The notes: generated from the sequence alone by a model not told the origin. A DNA stretch of 33,488 nt from Psychrobacter sp. UBA3483 (GCF_002377905.1 NZ_DFQS01000023.1:1-33488); one strand, 5' to 3'; shown: positions 16,050-24,819, numbered from the stretch's first letter. A program made the numbers and translations.

Positions 16050-16558
16050 TTTAGAGCTAAAAATTGAAGTCACCGTTTAAAACCATCATTTTAAACATCA
16101 TGGTCTATATGACGCTTTTCATATCCACTGAAAATCGCTCATAACAAAACGAACCTACAGATAGCAAGCTACTTAACGGCTATAGGCGCATTGTTGAGGT
16201 TTACTTATCGTATAACAAGCGCAGCTCACTAGAGTTTTATTACGTTTCGAGTTAGAATAAGCCTATTTTTAGCCTGATGCGCCAGATTAATCATCTCTTA
16301 TATCATCAGGCAATAAACCCGTTACAGGTAAATGCTTGGTATTAATTATCACTTATGCTAACGCATAGAAACTGGCTAAGCTGAACCATATTTTTAAAAC
16401 CTATTTAGTAAATACCTTTTTTACAAACGAATTTAGCAGCACCCATTTATCAAAAATTTAACGCCGAGCAATTGATTTGTTTGGTCAATATTAATTAAAG
16501 CAGCGCTCAGACGTTATGCTTTTTCCTATCTTTATTGATTCAATTAAGCGATCCCATT
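16050..16558 (+). other. Long gene-free leader upstream of metK
   Basis: About 509 bp without a convincing gene separates nth from metK. It contains an 8-bp inverted repeat, GCCTGATG (16272-16279) with CATCAGGC (16304-16311) around a 24-nt loop, and a small TATGC-TAAC-GCATA hairpin at about 16355-16368. I looked for the conserved core of the common SAM-I riboswitch and did not see it. No clear terminator for nth and no strong sigma70 promoter stand out. Confidence 0.4.
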
Positions 16559-17725
16559 ATGCGCGAATACAACTTATTTACCTCAGAATCTGTGAGCGAA
16601 GGTCACCCTGATAAAATGGCTGACCAAATATCAGATGCTATTCTTGATGCCATCTTACGTGAAGACCTTCATGCCCGCGTTGCCTGCGAAACCTTGGTTA
16701 AAACAGGTGCGGTGATCTTGGCAGGCGAAGTGACCACGACTGCCAATATCGACGTTGAGCGTATCGTCCGTGACACGGTAAATGGCATTGGCTATCATCA
16801 CTCAGACTTGGGTTTTGATGGTGAGACTTGTGCCGTTATTAATATGCTCGGTAAGCAGTCGCCAGAAATCGCTCAAGGGGTCGATCGTAGCAGCCCTGAA
16901 GAACAAGGGGCTGGCGACCAAGGTTTGATGTTTGGTTATGCCAGCAATGAGACTGAAGTATTGATGCCCGCGCCTATCGAATATGCGCACCGCTTGATGG
17001 AGCGTCAATCTGAGCTGCGCCGCGCTGGTGAATTGCCGTGGTTACGTCCCGATGCCAAAGCACAAGTGACCCTCAAATACGACGGTAATAAACCGATTGC
17101 CATTGATGCCGTGGTGTTATCAACGCAGCATGATCCAAGCATCTCGCAAACCGATTTACAAGAAGCGATCATGGAATCGATTATCAAACAAGTATTGCCG
17201 GCGGACTTATTGCACGCTGGTACGCGCTATCATATCAACCCAACTGGCAAATTTGTCATTGGTGGCCCTGTTGGCGATGCTGGTTTGACTGGCCGTAAAA
17301 TCATCGTTGATACTTACGGCGGTATGGCGCGTCATGGTGGCGGTGCCTTTAGTGGCAAAGATCCTTCAAAAGTCGATCGCAGTGCAGCATACGCGGTGCG
17401 TTATGTGGCCAAAAACATCGTCGCCGCCGGTATTGCTGATCGCTGTGAAGTACAAGTCAGCTATGCGATTGGTGTTGCTGAACCAACTTCGATTTCAATT
17501 AATACTTTTGGTACTAATAAAATCAGCAACGATGAAATCATCAGCTTGATTCGTAAACATTTCGACCTACGTCCTTATGGTATTACGCGTATGCTCAATT
17601 TATTGCAGCCGATGTATCAGCAAACCGCAACCTTTGGACATTTTGGTCGCCAAGGCTCTGAAACTGCTTTTACGTGGGAAAAAACGGACAAAGCGGAAAT
17701 CTTAAAAGCCGATGCAGGTTTATAA
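16559..17725 (+). CDS. metK: S-adenosylmethionine synthase
   Basis: A 388-residue MetK that makes S-adenosylmethionine from methionine and ATP. The start is taken at MREYNLFTSESVSEGHPDK, which aligns with the well-known N-terminus of the family. An upstream in-frame TTG at 16535 would add eight unlikely residues. The ATP-binding signature GAGDQGLMFGYA and the P-loop-like GGGAFSGKDPSKVDRSAAY are intact, and the C-terminus (GRQGSETAFTWEKTDK) is complete. There is no obvious strong ribosome site before the ATG, which may matter for regulation given the long leader. Confidence 0.97.
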   Translation: MREYNLFTSESVSEGHPDKMADQISDAILDAILREDLHARVACETLVKTGAVILAGEVTTTANIDVERIVRDTVNGIGYHHSDLGFDGETCAVINMLGKQSPEIAQGVDRSSPEEQGAGDQGLMFGYASNETEVLMPAPIEYAHRLMERQSELRRAGELPWLRPDAKAQVTLKYDGNKPIAIDAVVLSTQHDPSISQTDLQEAIMESIIKQVLPADLLHAGTRYHINPTGKFVIGGPVGDAGLTGRKIIVDTYGGMARHGGGAFSGKDPSKVDRSAAYAVRYVAKNIVAAGIADRCEVQVSYAIGVAEPTSISINTFGTNKISNDEIISLIRKHFDLRPYGITRMLNLLQPMYQQTATFGHFGRQGSETAFTWEKTDKAEILKADAGL

Positions 17726-17833
17726 GACTGTTTACTTGTTTCCATTTTTTAGATGTATTCGGTATTTATACTTATCAAGTTTAAAGACCGGTATGATATA
17801 TTCAAATTTACTTACCATTCTTAGGAGTCGCTG

Positions 17834-18238
17834 ATGTCTCAAGACAATATGCCAGACAATGCTCAAAACGACGCGCTAAATGACGCTTTAAACAATAGCC
17901 AAAATGACGAAATTGATGCCGCTCTTGAAATCACTCCTGAAATGCAAGCGTTCTATCAACGTGCCGACGAAATTATTGGCGTCGCAAACAGTCAACTCGG
18001 CCCTCAAGCGCACTCAGGTCAAGTTGGCGCGTCATTGCTTTATGCAGCAGCGCGTTATAGCGCGTCAGTTGCCTCGATTGGCTTTGTAAAAGGGGATGAT
18101 TTTGCTAAAGAAAAAGACGATATCGTTGAGTTTTATACCAAACAATATCGCCAAATGCTAAGCGACAACTTGACTGACTATGCACAAAACTTTGATAAAT
18201 ATGTGCAGCTTAATAAAGATGATAAACCTGCGCAGTAA
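17834..18238 (+). CDS. DUF3144 domain protein
   Basis: A 134-residue acidic soluble protein. Residues of about 37-115 match the DUF3144 pattern (MQAFYQRADEIIGVANSQ, then SLLYAAARYSASVAS). The N-terminus contains a small asparagine/aspartate-rich repetitive stretch (NDALNDALNNSQND). Function is unknown. It has one of the best ribosome sites in the window (TTAGGAGTCGCTG) and is followed by a strong terminator, so it is probably a single-gene unit. Confidence 0.88.
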   Translation: MSQDNMPDNAQNDALNDALNNSQNDEIDAALEITPEMQAFYQRADEIIGVANSQLGPQAHSGQVGASLLYAAARYSASVASIGFVKGDDFAKEKDDIVEFYTKQYRQMLSDNLTDYAQNFDKYVQLNKDDKPAQ

Positions 18239-18281
18239 GTTTATAAAAGCTCAGTCAAGAAACCTATAAGAATTAATATCA

Positions 18282-18312
18282 AAAGCCCAAGCCTTCGTAG
18301 CTTGGGTTTTTT
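18282..18312 (+). terminator. Intrinsic terminator of DUF3144 gene
   Basis: CCCAAGC (18286-18292), a CTTCGTA loop and GCTTGGG (18300-18306) are followed by six T, with an A-rich left flank. Confidence 0.9.
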
Positions 18313-18439
18313 ATTGCGCCAATCCTGCTATTATTAAATGTGAATAGCAAATTAAAAACCAAGTTACTCATTTGCTTTTTGTTTAAAACTGGCGTTTAAT
18401 GCAAAAATAAATGATAAAAACGATATAAGGATATTTAGT

Positions 18440-18802
18440 ATGAGCGCGCTAGCGAAATCTTGGCCATCTTTATTAAAGCCTTCTACCCTTGCCCTATCTC
18501 TAACCCTTATGCTGGGTGTAGTGGGTTGTAACAATATCAGCTCTAGCTCAAACCCGATGCCTGATAGCATCCCTATTCAGCCACCCGCCTCTACCACCAA
18601 TAACACTAGCCAGCCTCCAAAAGGCCTGGTTGCCCAGTGTCCAACCTTTAATCCCGAAAAAACCATGTGTACCGCACAATACGATCCGGTCTGCGTAAAA
18701 ACGCAAGTGGGCTCAGTGATAAGCTATCGTACGGCGGGTAATGCTTGCTCAGCTTGTAGCACTCCTGAAGCCGTCAGCTATGTCAAAGGTGAATGTTTAT
18801 AG
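18440..18802 (+). CDS. Small lipoprotein with Kazal-like cysteine-rich domain
   Basis: A 120-residue protein. The signal peptide ends LGVVGC, with the lipidated cysteine at residue 30. A serine/proline/asparagine-rich spacer of about 35 residues follows. The C-terminal 55 residues contain six cysteines in a pattern including TAQYDPVCVK, SYRTAGNACSAC and KGEC, which recalls the Kazal protease-inhibitor fold (YDPVC...Y..AC.A....GxC). An inhibitor role is possible but not shown. The ribosome site (ATAAGGATATTTAGT) is good. The stop codon is the first element of a 28-bp tandem repeat. Confidence 0.8.
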   Translation: MSALAKSWPSLLKPSTLALSLTLMLGVVGCNNISSSSNPMPDSIPIQPPASTTNNTSQPPKGLVAQCPTFNPEKTMCTAQYDPVCVKTQVGSVISYRTAGNACSACSTPEAVSYVKGECL

Positions 18803-18899
18803 TGACAGTGTGGCTGTAAAAGTACCGCCGTGACAGTGTCGTTATGAAAATACCGCCGTGACAGTGTCGTTATGAAAATACCGCTGTGAAAATTGCCCG
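18802..18899 (+). repeat. 28-bp tandem repeat starting at a stop codon
   Basis: Units start at 18802, 18830 and 18858, with a partial fourth at 18886. Each begins GTGACAGTGT and ends TACCGCC or TACCGCT. Units 2 and 3 differ only at their last base, while unit 1 is more diverged. The first G of the array is the last base of the TAG stop codon of the Kazal-like gene. Confidence 0.85.
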
Positions 18900-18929
18900 T
18901 TTAAAATCTATAAGCTATTAAATACCCAT

Positions 18930-18961
18930 AAAAAATCCCAGCTCAAAAACTGGGATTTTTT
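18930..18961. terminator. Intrinsic terminator
   Basis: AAAAATCCCAG (18931-18941), a CTCAAAAA loop and CTGGGATTTTT (18950-18960). It serves the Kazal-like lipoprotein gene on the plus strand and could act in both directions. Confidence 0.88.
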
Positions 18962-19046
18962 ATGTTTTAACTACGGATATTTTTCAGAAAATTGATTTTT
19001 TAGTTATCTATAGTAAAAGAAACATAAATTCGCTACAGTATATAAT

Positions 19047-19367
19047 ATGGCATACTCAAAAGACTACCGACAACTGATACTCAATAAGCTTGAAGAAGGC
19101 TATAGCATTCGACAGCTTGCAGAGGAGTATCAAATTAGCACCAACACTATTCAGCGTTGGAAAACATTTCCTGAGCGTAAAAAACGTCAATTTACCCCAA
19201 CTAAGATAGATGATGAGTTACTGAGAGCCGATGTAGCCGCTCATCCTGATGATTATCAGCACGAGAGAGCTCGGCGTTTTAACTGCACTCAAAGAGCGAT
19301 AGGCATCGCCTTGAAACGCATCAGCATCACTCAAAAAAAAGAGCTTAATGCATCCAAAAGCAGATGA
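19047..19367 (+). CDS. IS630 transposase OrfA (helix-turn-helix)
   Basis: A 106-residue N-terminal half of an IS630 transposase. A helix-turn-helix is visible at about residues 18-40 (SIRQLAEEYQISTNTIQRWK), followed by a second DNA-binding region ending LKRISITQKK. The frame then runs past the true junction into a meaningless tail (ELNASKSR). At the junction, CAAAAAAAAG contains eight A (19333-19340). Reading one fewer base there joins KK directly to SLMHPKADDEKR in the next frame, the usual IS630 continuation. This is either slippage during expression or a one-base mutation. Confidence 0.82.
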   Translation: MAYSKDYRQLILNKLEEGYSIRQLAEEYQISTNTIQRWKTFPERKKRQFTPTKIDDELLRADVAAHPDDYQHERARRFNCTQRAIGIALKRISITQKKELNASKSR

Positions 19368-19884
19368 TGAAAAACGTCTTCTTTTCCTTGAGCACTTAAG
19401 ACAATTTGAGCTTGAAGACAGACCCATCATCTATCTTGATGAAAGTGGCTTTAAGTCTCATGAGAACAGACCTTACGGCTACTCTGTTAGAGGTGAAAAA
19501 TGCTTTGGTCAATACAACTGGCAGCTTAAAAACCAAACCAATGCTATAGGCGCTATTTACAATAACCAGCTGTTCGCTGTTGGACTCTATGATCGCAGTG
19601 TCAATAGTGATGTATTCCATAGTTGGGTTGAACAACTGCTGCTACCAAGCCTACCGAAAGACAGCGTAATCATTATGGATAATGCAACCTTTCATAAGCG
19701 GAAAGACACGACTGAACTCATAGAAAGTGCAAATCACACTATTTTATGGTTGCCACCTTACAGTCCTGATTTGAATCCTATCGAGCAGATGTGGGCTTGG
19801 GTCAAACAAAAACGTAAAGAGTGGCGGCTAGATTGTGTTGATACCTTGTTTTTTTATTTCTTATGGCTGTGTGGCGATTTATAA
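19348..19884 (+). CDS. IS630 transposase OrfB (DDE catalytic domain)
   Basis: A 178-residue C-terminal half with a complete DDE triad: D in YLDESGF, D in IIMDNATFHK, and E in PDLNPIEQMW, 35 positions after the second aspartate, as expected for IS630. The frame is open upstream through the A tract, so the ATG at 19348 may not be a real start, and the domain may be made only by frameshifting from OrfA. The C-terminus (DTLFFYFLWLCGDL) is close to the end of the element and appears intact. Confidence 0.82.
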   Translation: MHPKADDEKRLLFLEHLRQFELEDRPIIYLDESGFKSHENRPYGYSVRGEKCFGQYNWQLKNQTNAIGAIYNNQLFAVGLYDRSVNSDVFHSWVEQLLLPSLPKDSVIIMDNATFHKRKDTTELIESANHTILWLPPYSPDLNPIEQMWAWVKQKRKEWRLDCVDTLFFYFLWLCGDL

Positions 19885-19903
19885 GTTCTTTGACTATAAA
19901 TAC

Positions 19904-21559
19904 TTACTCATCAATCTTTTTAATGCTCGGCGGTCCGGTCAATAATTCTTCATCGCGGAACTCATTGGCAGAGTTGTGCTCGGCCGATTCTTCAGTGATA
20001 AACCATTGTTGATTGCGATAAAGTATCAATCTATCACGGCTCAAACCACGTAGCAGTGAGTACATCATAATGACGATGACCACGGCAAACGGAAAGCCCG
20101 AGACGATAGAAGCGGCTTGCAGCGCGCCTAAGCCACCTGCTGCTAAAAGCACCGCCGCTATCACGCCCTCTGTGCCAGCCCAAAATAAGCGCTGGATTTT
20201 TGGTGGATTGCTATCACCGCCTGAAGTCAGCATATCAATGACGAAGCTAGCAGAATCTGATGAGGTGACAAACCAAAGCACAATCATTACCACGATAAGC
20301 CCATTTAGCGCCGCAGTCAGCGGATAGGACTCCATCAACTTAAAGATAGCACTACCGGTATCTGCGCGCACCGCTTCAACCAGTCCTGGACTTGCGATAC
20401 TCGGGTCAGCCGCTGCCATCAACTCCATATGAACAGCTGAACCTCCAAAAGCGGTGAACCATAAAAACAAAATGGTAATCGGGATTAATAATACCCCTAG
20501 GATAAACTCACGAATGGTACGGCCACGAGAAATACGGGCAACGAACACACCAACGAATGGCGACCAGCTAATCCACCACGCCCAGTAAAACACCGTCCAT
20601 GATGACTGCCAATTGGCCTCCCCCTCATAAGATTCTGTCCAAAGCCCCAGTGGAATTACTTGATGCAAATAATTACCGATATTCTCAAAGAAGCTGTTAA
20701 AAATAAACTGGGTAGGACCCAAGATAATCACAAAGCTTAACAGCACAATGGTAAAGAAAATATTGATATCGCTTAAGCGCTTAATGCCTTTATCAAGCCC
20801 CATCAATAGCGACAATCCTGCTAGCATGGTGATAATGACAATGAGGATAATTTGTACGGTGATATTATTTGGAATACCAAATAAACTATCAAGCCCTGAG
20901 TTAATTTGTAGTACCCCAAGACCTAGAGTAGTGACTACGCCAAACATAGTACCAAATACCGCCAAAATATCGACCGTATGACCCATAGGGCCGTAGATTT
21001 TTTTACCGATGAGGGGATATAGGGTCGAGCGAATCGCCAATGGCAGGCCACGGCGGTAATGAAAATACGCCAAAGATAACGCCACCATGCCATAAATAGC
21101 CCACACATGCAGACCATAATGCAAGAAGGAGATATTCATCGCTTGCTTGGCAGCGGCAATAGTTTCAGGCTCGCCTAACGGCGGTGCCATAAAATGATAG
21201 AGCGGCTCAGCCGTACCCCAATACAGCAAACCAATACCGATACCGGCAGAAAACAGCATGCCAATCCAAGACACCAGATTGTACTCTGGGTCCTCGTTTT
21301 GATGACCAAGCCTGATATCACCATAGCGGCTAAATATCAAATAGATACTCATCACCAACGTTAAGTTGACCACCATGATAAAAAACCAACCAAAGCGCAT
21401 CGATACAAATGCCTTCGCTTGGCCAAACACTTCGCTTGCCAATTCGTTAAAAAAGGCACCGAATATAATAAACGCGAGGATTAAAATCGCTGAGGTTAAA
21501 AAAACAGGTTTACTTACCCGCGGGAAAGGGCCCAATCGGCCAACTTTAACATGATCCAT
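19904..21559 (-). CDS. BCCT family transporter (betaine/choline/carnitine type), paralogue 1
   Basis: A 551-residue inner-membrane transporter with about 12 helices. GIGIGLLYWGTAEPLYH (106-122) and the BCCT signature WTVFYWAWW (321-329), followed by SPFVGVFVARISRGRTIREF, identify the family. Members take up glycine betaine, choline, carnitine or related osmolytes, and the substrate here cannot be read. The C-terminal tail is short compared with E. coli BetT. It is colinear without gaps with the neighbouring 549-residue paralogue over the first 310 residues. A terminator lies between the two, so they are probably separate units. The ribosome site is weak. Confidence 0.94.
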   Translation of the reverse strand: MDHVKVGRLGPFPRVSKPVFLTSAILILAFIIFGAFFNELASEVFGQAKAFVSMRFGWFFIMVVNLTLVMSIYLIFSRYGDIRLGHQNEDPEYNLVSWIGMLFSAGIGIGLLYWGTAEPLYHFMAPPLGEPETIAAAKQAMNISFLHYGLHVWAIYGMVALSLAYFHYRRGLPLAIRSTLYPLIGKKIYGPMGHTVDILAVFGTMFGVVTTLGLGVLQINSGLDSLFGIPNNITVQIILIVIITMLAGLSLLMGLDKGIKRLSDINIFFTIVLLSFVIILGPTQFIFNSFFENIGNYLHQVIPLGLWTESYEGEANWQSSWTVFYWAWWISWSPFVGVFVARISRGRTIREFILGVLLIPITILFLWFTAFGGSAVHMELMAAADPSIASPGLVEAVRADTGSAIFKLMESYPLTAALNGLIVVMIVLWFVTSSDSASFVIDMLTSGGDSNPPKIQRLFWAGTEGVIAAVLLAAGGLGALQAASIVSGFPFAVVIVIMMYSLLRGLSRDRLILYRNQQWFITEESAEHNSANEFRDEELLTGPPSIKKIDE

Positions 21560-21648
21560 TCAGTCGTCTCAATTTTTTAGGACGCCAACCTTAACAAGAT
21601 ATCTACAAACTATCAAATCGGGTCAGTCATCTGTTCATGGCAAAAATG

Positions 21649-21684
21649 AAAAAATCCTAAGACAACGATGCATCTTAGGATTTT
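21649..21684 (-). terminator. Intrinsic terminator after upstream BCCT gene
   Basis: AAAATCCTAAGA (21651-21662) pairs perfectly with TCTTAGGATTTT (21673-21684). On the minus strand it ends in a T run. It lies 100 bp after the stop of the transporter gene at 21785. Confidence 0.88.
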
Positions 21685-21784
21685 ACATGACAATTATTAT
21701 ATTGTGTTTTTAAGTAAAGCTTATAGCATCTAACTACATGATTACGTTAATAAAAATACTTTTAAACTTGCTATGTGTAGCCTA

Positions 21785-23434
21785 TCAATCACCTTTGGCA
21801 ATTTTGGGCGGACCTTTTAATAAGTCTTCATCGACAAATTCATTAGCCGAATTATGGTCGGCTGACTCATCAGTAATGTAACGCTGCTGGTTACGATATA
21901 AAATAAGACGATCGCGACTCATACCACGCAGTAGCGCATACATCATCACAAAGATGACCAGCGCAAAGGGCAGACCTGCCACGATAGCCGCAGCTTGCAG
22001 GGCATCTAAACCGCCCGCTGCTAATAATATGGCAGCAATCAAGCCTTGCATTAGCGCCCAAAACAAACGCTGGATTTTAGGGGGATTGGTATCACCGCCC
22101 GCCGTCAGCATATCGATGACAAAACTGGCCGAGTCTGATGAGGTCACAAACCAAAGGACAATCATCACCACAATTAACAACGTAATCGGTTTGGTCAATG
22201 GATAATATTCAACCAGCTTAAAGATAGCGCTACCGTAATCGGCCTGCACCGCCGTGACCAATCCTGGGCTAACCACCTCAGGATTCATACCGGAGAGCAG
22301 CTCCATTTGTATCGCTACGCCGCCAAAAGTCGTAAACCAAAAAAACAAAATCGTCATCGGAATCAGCAGCACGCCAAATACAAACTCACGAATGGTACGA
22401 CCACGGCTGATACGCGCAATAAACACGCCGACAAATGGCGACCAGCTGACCCACCAAGCCCAATAAAATATCGTCCACGCGCTTTGCCAATCGGTATTAC
22501 TATAGGCTTCGCTCCACGTCGATAACGTGACAATGTTTGCCAAATAGTTGCCCACGTTTTCTATAAAACTGTCAAAGATAAATAGCGTCGGGCCTAAAAT
22601 TACCATAAAAGCCAGTAGGATACCAGTCAGCCCCATATTGATATCGCTAAGGCGCTTAATGCCTTTATCGAGACCGAGCATCAGTGAACCACACGCCAAT
22701 GATGTCACAAAGGCAATAATGATAAACTGAACCGCTAAAGTAGAAGGAATGCCAAACAAGCCTTCAAGACCTGCATTAATTTGCATAACGCCCAGACCTA
22801 AGGAGGTTACGACCCCGAACATCGTCCCAAATACCGCCAAGATATCGACGGTATGTCCCCATTTACCATAAATTCTTTGTCCAAGAATAGGATAAAGGGT
22901 TGAGCGTATCGATAATGGCAGGCCACGGCGAAAATGAAAATAAGCTAGCGACAGCGCAACGATGGTATAAATCGCCCATGCATGCAGCCCCCAATGCAAA
23001 AACGACAGATTCATCGCTTGTTTTGCCGACTCAAGGGTTTCTGCTTCCCCAAGCGGCGGTGCCATAAAGTGATATAAAGGCTCAGCCGTCCCCCAATACA
23101 CCAGCCCAATGCCGATACCCGCTGAAAACAACATTGCAATCCATGAAAATAAGCTGTATTGCGGTCGCTCTGTCTGTTTGCCTAGACGTATATCGCCATA
23201 GCGACTGGCAGTCAGATAAATACAGAACACCAGTGCCATATTAAATAATATGATAAATAACCAGCGGAATTTTTCAGCGATAAAGGCTTGTAAGAAGCTA
23301 AAAAGGGCTGCTGCCGTTTCAGAAAATAACGAACCAAAGATAATAAAGCCGACGATTAAGACACTTGAGGTAATAAACACTGGTTTATTTACCTTTGGAA
23401 AGGGCCCAAGTTTACTTACTTTTACTTCGTTCAT
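21785..23434 (-). CDS. BCCT family transporter, paralogue 2
   Basis: A 549-residue secondary transporter of the same class as its neighbour. It has GIGIGLVYWGTAEPLYH (106-122) and WTIFYWAWW (320-328), followed by SPFVGVFIARISRGRTIREF. The tail motif HNSANEFVDEDLLKGPP is shared with the downstream paralogue (HNSANEFRDEELLTGPP). Differences cluster in helices near residues 240-280 and in the loop near 295-315, which may reflect a different substrate range. The ribosome site (TAAGG, about 9 nt) is acceptable. The tandem arrangement indicates a local duplication that is old, given the many substitutions. Confidence 0.94.
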   Translation of the reverse strand: MNEVKVSKLGPFPKVNKPVFITSSVLIVGFIIFGSLFSETAAALFSFLQAFIAEKFRWLFIILFNMALVFCIYLTASRYGDIRLGKQTERPQYSLFSWIAMLFSAGIGIGLVYWGTAEPLYHFMAPPLGEAETLESAKQAMNLSFLHWGLHAWAIYTIVALSLAYFHFRRGLPLSIRSTLYPILGQRIYGKWGHTVDILAVFGTMFGVVTSLGLGVMQINAGLEGLFGIPSTLAVQFIIIAFVTSLACGSLMLGLDKGIKRLSDINMGLTGILLAFMVILGPTLFIFDSFIENVGNYLANIVTLSTWSEAYSNTDWQSAWTIFYWAWWVSWSPFVGVFIARISRGRTIREFVFGVLLIPMTILFFWFTTFGGVAIQMELLSGMNPEVVSPGLVTAVQADYGSAIFKLVEYYPLTKPITLLIVVMIVLWFVTSSDSASFVIDMLTAGGDTNPPKIQRLFWALMQGLIAAILLAAGGLDALQAAAIVAGLPFALVIFVMMYALLRGMSRDRLILYRNQQRYITDESADHNSANEFVDEDLLKGPPKIAKGD

Positions 23435-23568
23435 TGGCTAAAACCTTAAATTTAAGAAAGGCTACCTTAACAAACTGAGCCTTAATTATCAATTTACTAC
23501 AAGATGAGGGCGGTTAGACTTTGTTTTTTCAATCACTCAACTCACTGTTTGGGTAATCGTCTAAGAGT

Positions 23569-24819
23569 CTATTGAGGTAGCAATTGAAGCAGCCTACCTT
23601 TGTCGCCATCTTCTAATAACCACACTTGCCCATCGACAGTTAACACATTGCGGATACGCTCACCCATATCATAGCGATAGCGTTCGGCAGCGCCGTTATT
23701 GTCAACAAACTTAACCACGATAAGCGCTTTTGATGACAAGCCGCTGATAAGGGCATTACCTTGCCACGCTGGAAAATCATTATATTTACCAGCCTGATAA
23801 ATACTTATCGATGAAGGTGATATTACAGGCGTCCATGATATTTTTGGCGCAGAAAAATCAGGGCGCGTATCATGATCAGGGATATCCGTCCCCGAATAAT
23901 TGCGTCCGTTCGAGACCACGGGCCAGCCGTAATTATTGCCTTTTTCTATCAGATTAAATTCGTCACCGCCCCTCGGCCCCATTTCATGTGCCCACAGCCT
24001 ACCTTTATCATCGAAGGCCATACCAAGTACGTTACGATGACCAATCGTCCAAAATTGGGCGGCAATGTCGCTGGTGTTTTCCTCAAATGGATTATCGGCT
24101 GGCACTGAACCATCGGCATGTAATCTGATAATTTTGCCCAGATTCACACTCATATCTTGGGCTGGAGTTTTTTCTTGACGCTCGCCTGAGCTGATATATA
24201 AATACTTACCATCAGGTGAAAACCGTAAGCGATGGCTATAATGGCCTTGTCCTTTTAGTTTTGGAGATTGTTGCCAAATGGGCGTTATGGCTTGCAAGCG
24301 TGGCGCGTCAGTATCTAAGCCCGTTAATGTGGCCTTGATAACTTTTGCCCCAAATTTATTGCTATCAGCGCCTGCACCTGCCTCGACATAGCTAATATAA
24401 ACATTATTAGAAGTGGAAAAATCTGGTGCAAGAATGATATCGCCAAGTCCGCCCTGCCCGCCATACGCTACTTTTGGCACACCATTAACGCTTGTCTTGA
24501 TACCTGTTGCCGTATCAACAATCAAAAGCTCGCCTGCTTTTTGGGTCACAAGCAGTTTGGGTGGCTGATTATGAATGCGAGGTAATGCAGTCATTGCCCA
24601 AGGTTCATCAAAGCTAGCAACTGTCTTGGTTGTAAAAGTAGGTTTTTCAGTATTTGCTACTGAGTTATTAGCAGCAGCTTGCCCTTCTTTATACTCGGTC
24701 AAATCGTTATTGGTATTAACAGCGGCAGGATTGGAGCATGCAGAGGCACTAAACAGCAGTGATGTCGTAATTAACGATAATAGTAATGGCGTGTTTGTCG
24801 ATTTTTTATTGGTCATCAT
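23569..24819 (-). CDS. Soluble PQQ-type aldose sugar dehydrogenase, lipoprotein
   Basis: A 416-residue protein of the Asd/YliI (soluble glucose dehydrogenase-like) beta-propeller family. The signal peptide ends FSASAC, with the lipidated cysteine at residue 28, so it should be anchored facing the periplasm. Family landmarks are GQGHYSHRLRFSPDG (190-204, catalytic-type histidine), GHRNVLGMAFD (260-270) and HEMGPRGGDEFNLIEKG followed by NYGWP (278-300). It would oxidise aldose sugars using PQQ, if the organism has or obtains that cofactor. No pqq gene is nearby. The ribosome site GGGAGGTGA is nearly perfect. Confidence 0.9.
   Translation of the reverse strand: MMTNKKSTNTPLLLSLITTSLLFSASACSNPAAVNTNNDLTEYKEGQAAANNSVANTEKPTFTTKTVASFDEPWAMTALPRIHNQPPKLLVTQKAGELLIVDTATGIKTSVNGVPKVAYGGQGGLGDIILAPDFSTSNNVYISYVEAGAGADSNKFGAKVIKATLTGLDTDAPRLQAITPIWQQSPKLKGQGHYSHRLRFSPDGKYLYISSGERQEKTPAQDMSVNLGKIIRLHADGSVPADNPFEENTSDIAAQFWTIGHRNVLGMAFDDKGRLWAHEMGPRGGDEFNLIEKGNNYGWPVVSNGRNYSGTDIPDHDTRPDFSAPKISWTPVISPSSISIYQAGKYNDFPAWQGNALISGLSSKALIVVKFVDNNGAAERYRYDMGERIRNVLTVDGQVWLLEDGDKGRLLQLLPQ

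Larger units (their letters stand above)
19011..19896 (+). mobile_element. IS630-family insertion sequence
   Basis: An element of about 886 bp. The left end (TAGTAAAAGAA, 19011) and the right end (TTCTTTGACTA, ending 19896) are imperfect inverted repeats, and each is flanked by TA (19009-19010 and 19897-19898), the target duplication typical of this family. It carries two overlapping frames for a helix-turn-helix and a DDE transposase. The right flank is only 5 bp from the stop codon of the adjacent BCCT gene. Confidence 0.88.

Noticed and set aside
16535..16558. Upstream TTG start for metK
   Set aside because: The family N-terminus begins at the ATG at 16559, and the added residues match nothing.
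16050..16558. SAM-I riboswitch before metK
   Set aside because: The conserved core of that class was not found by eye. Other classes could not be excluded without a model search.
18802..18899. CRISPR-like repeat of 28 bp
   Set aside because: The repeat length resembles CRISPR, but units abut directly without unique spacers and no cas gene is present.
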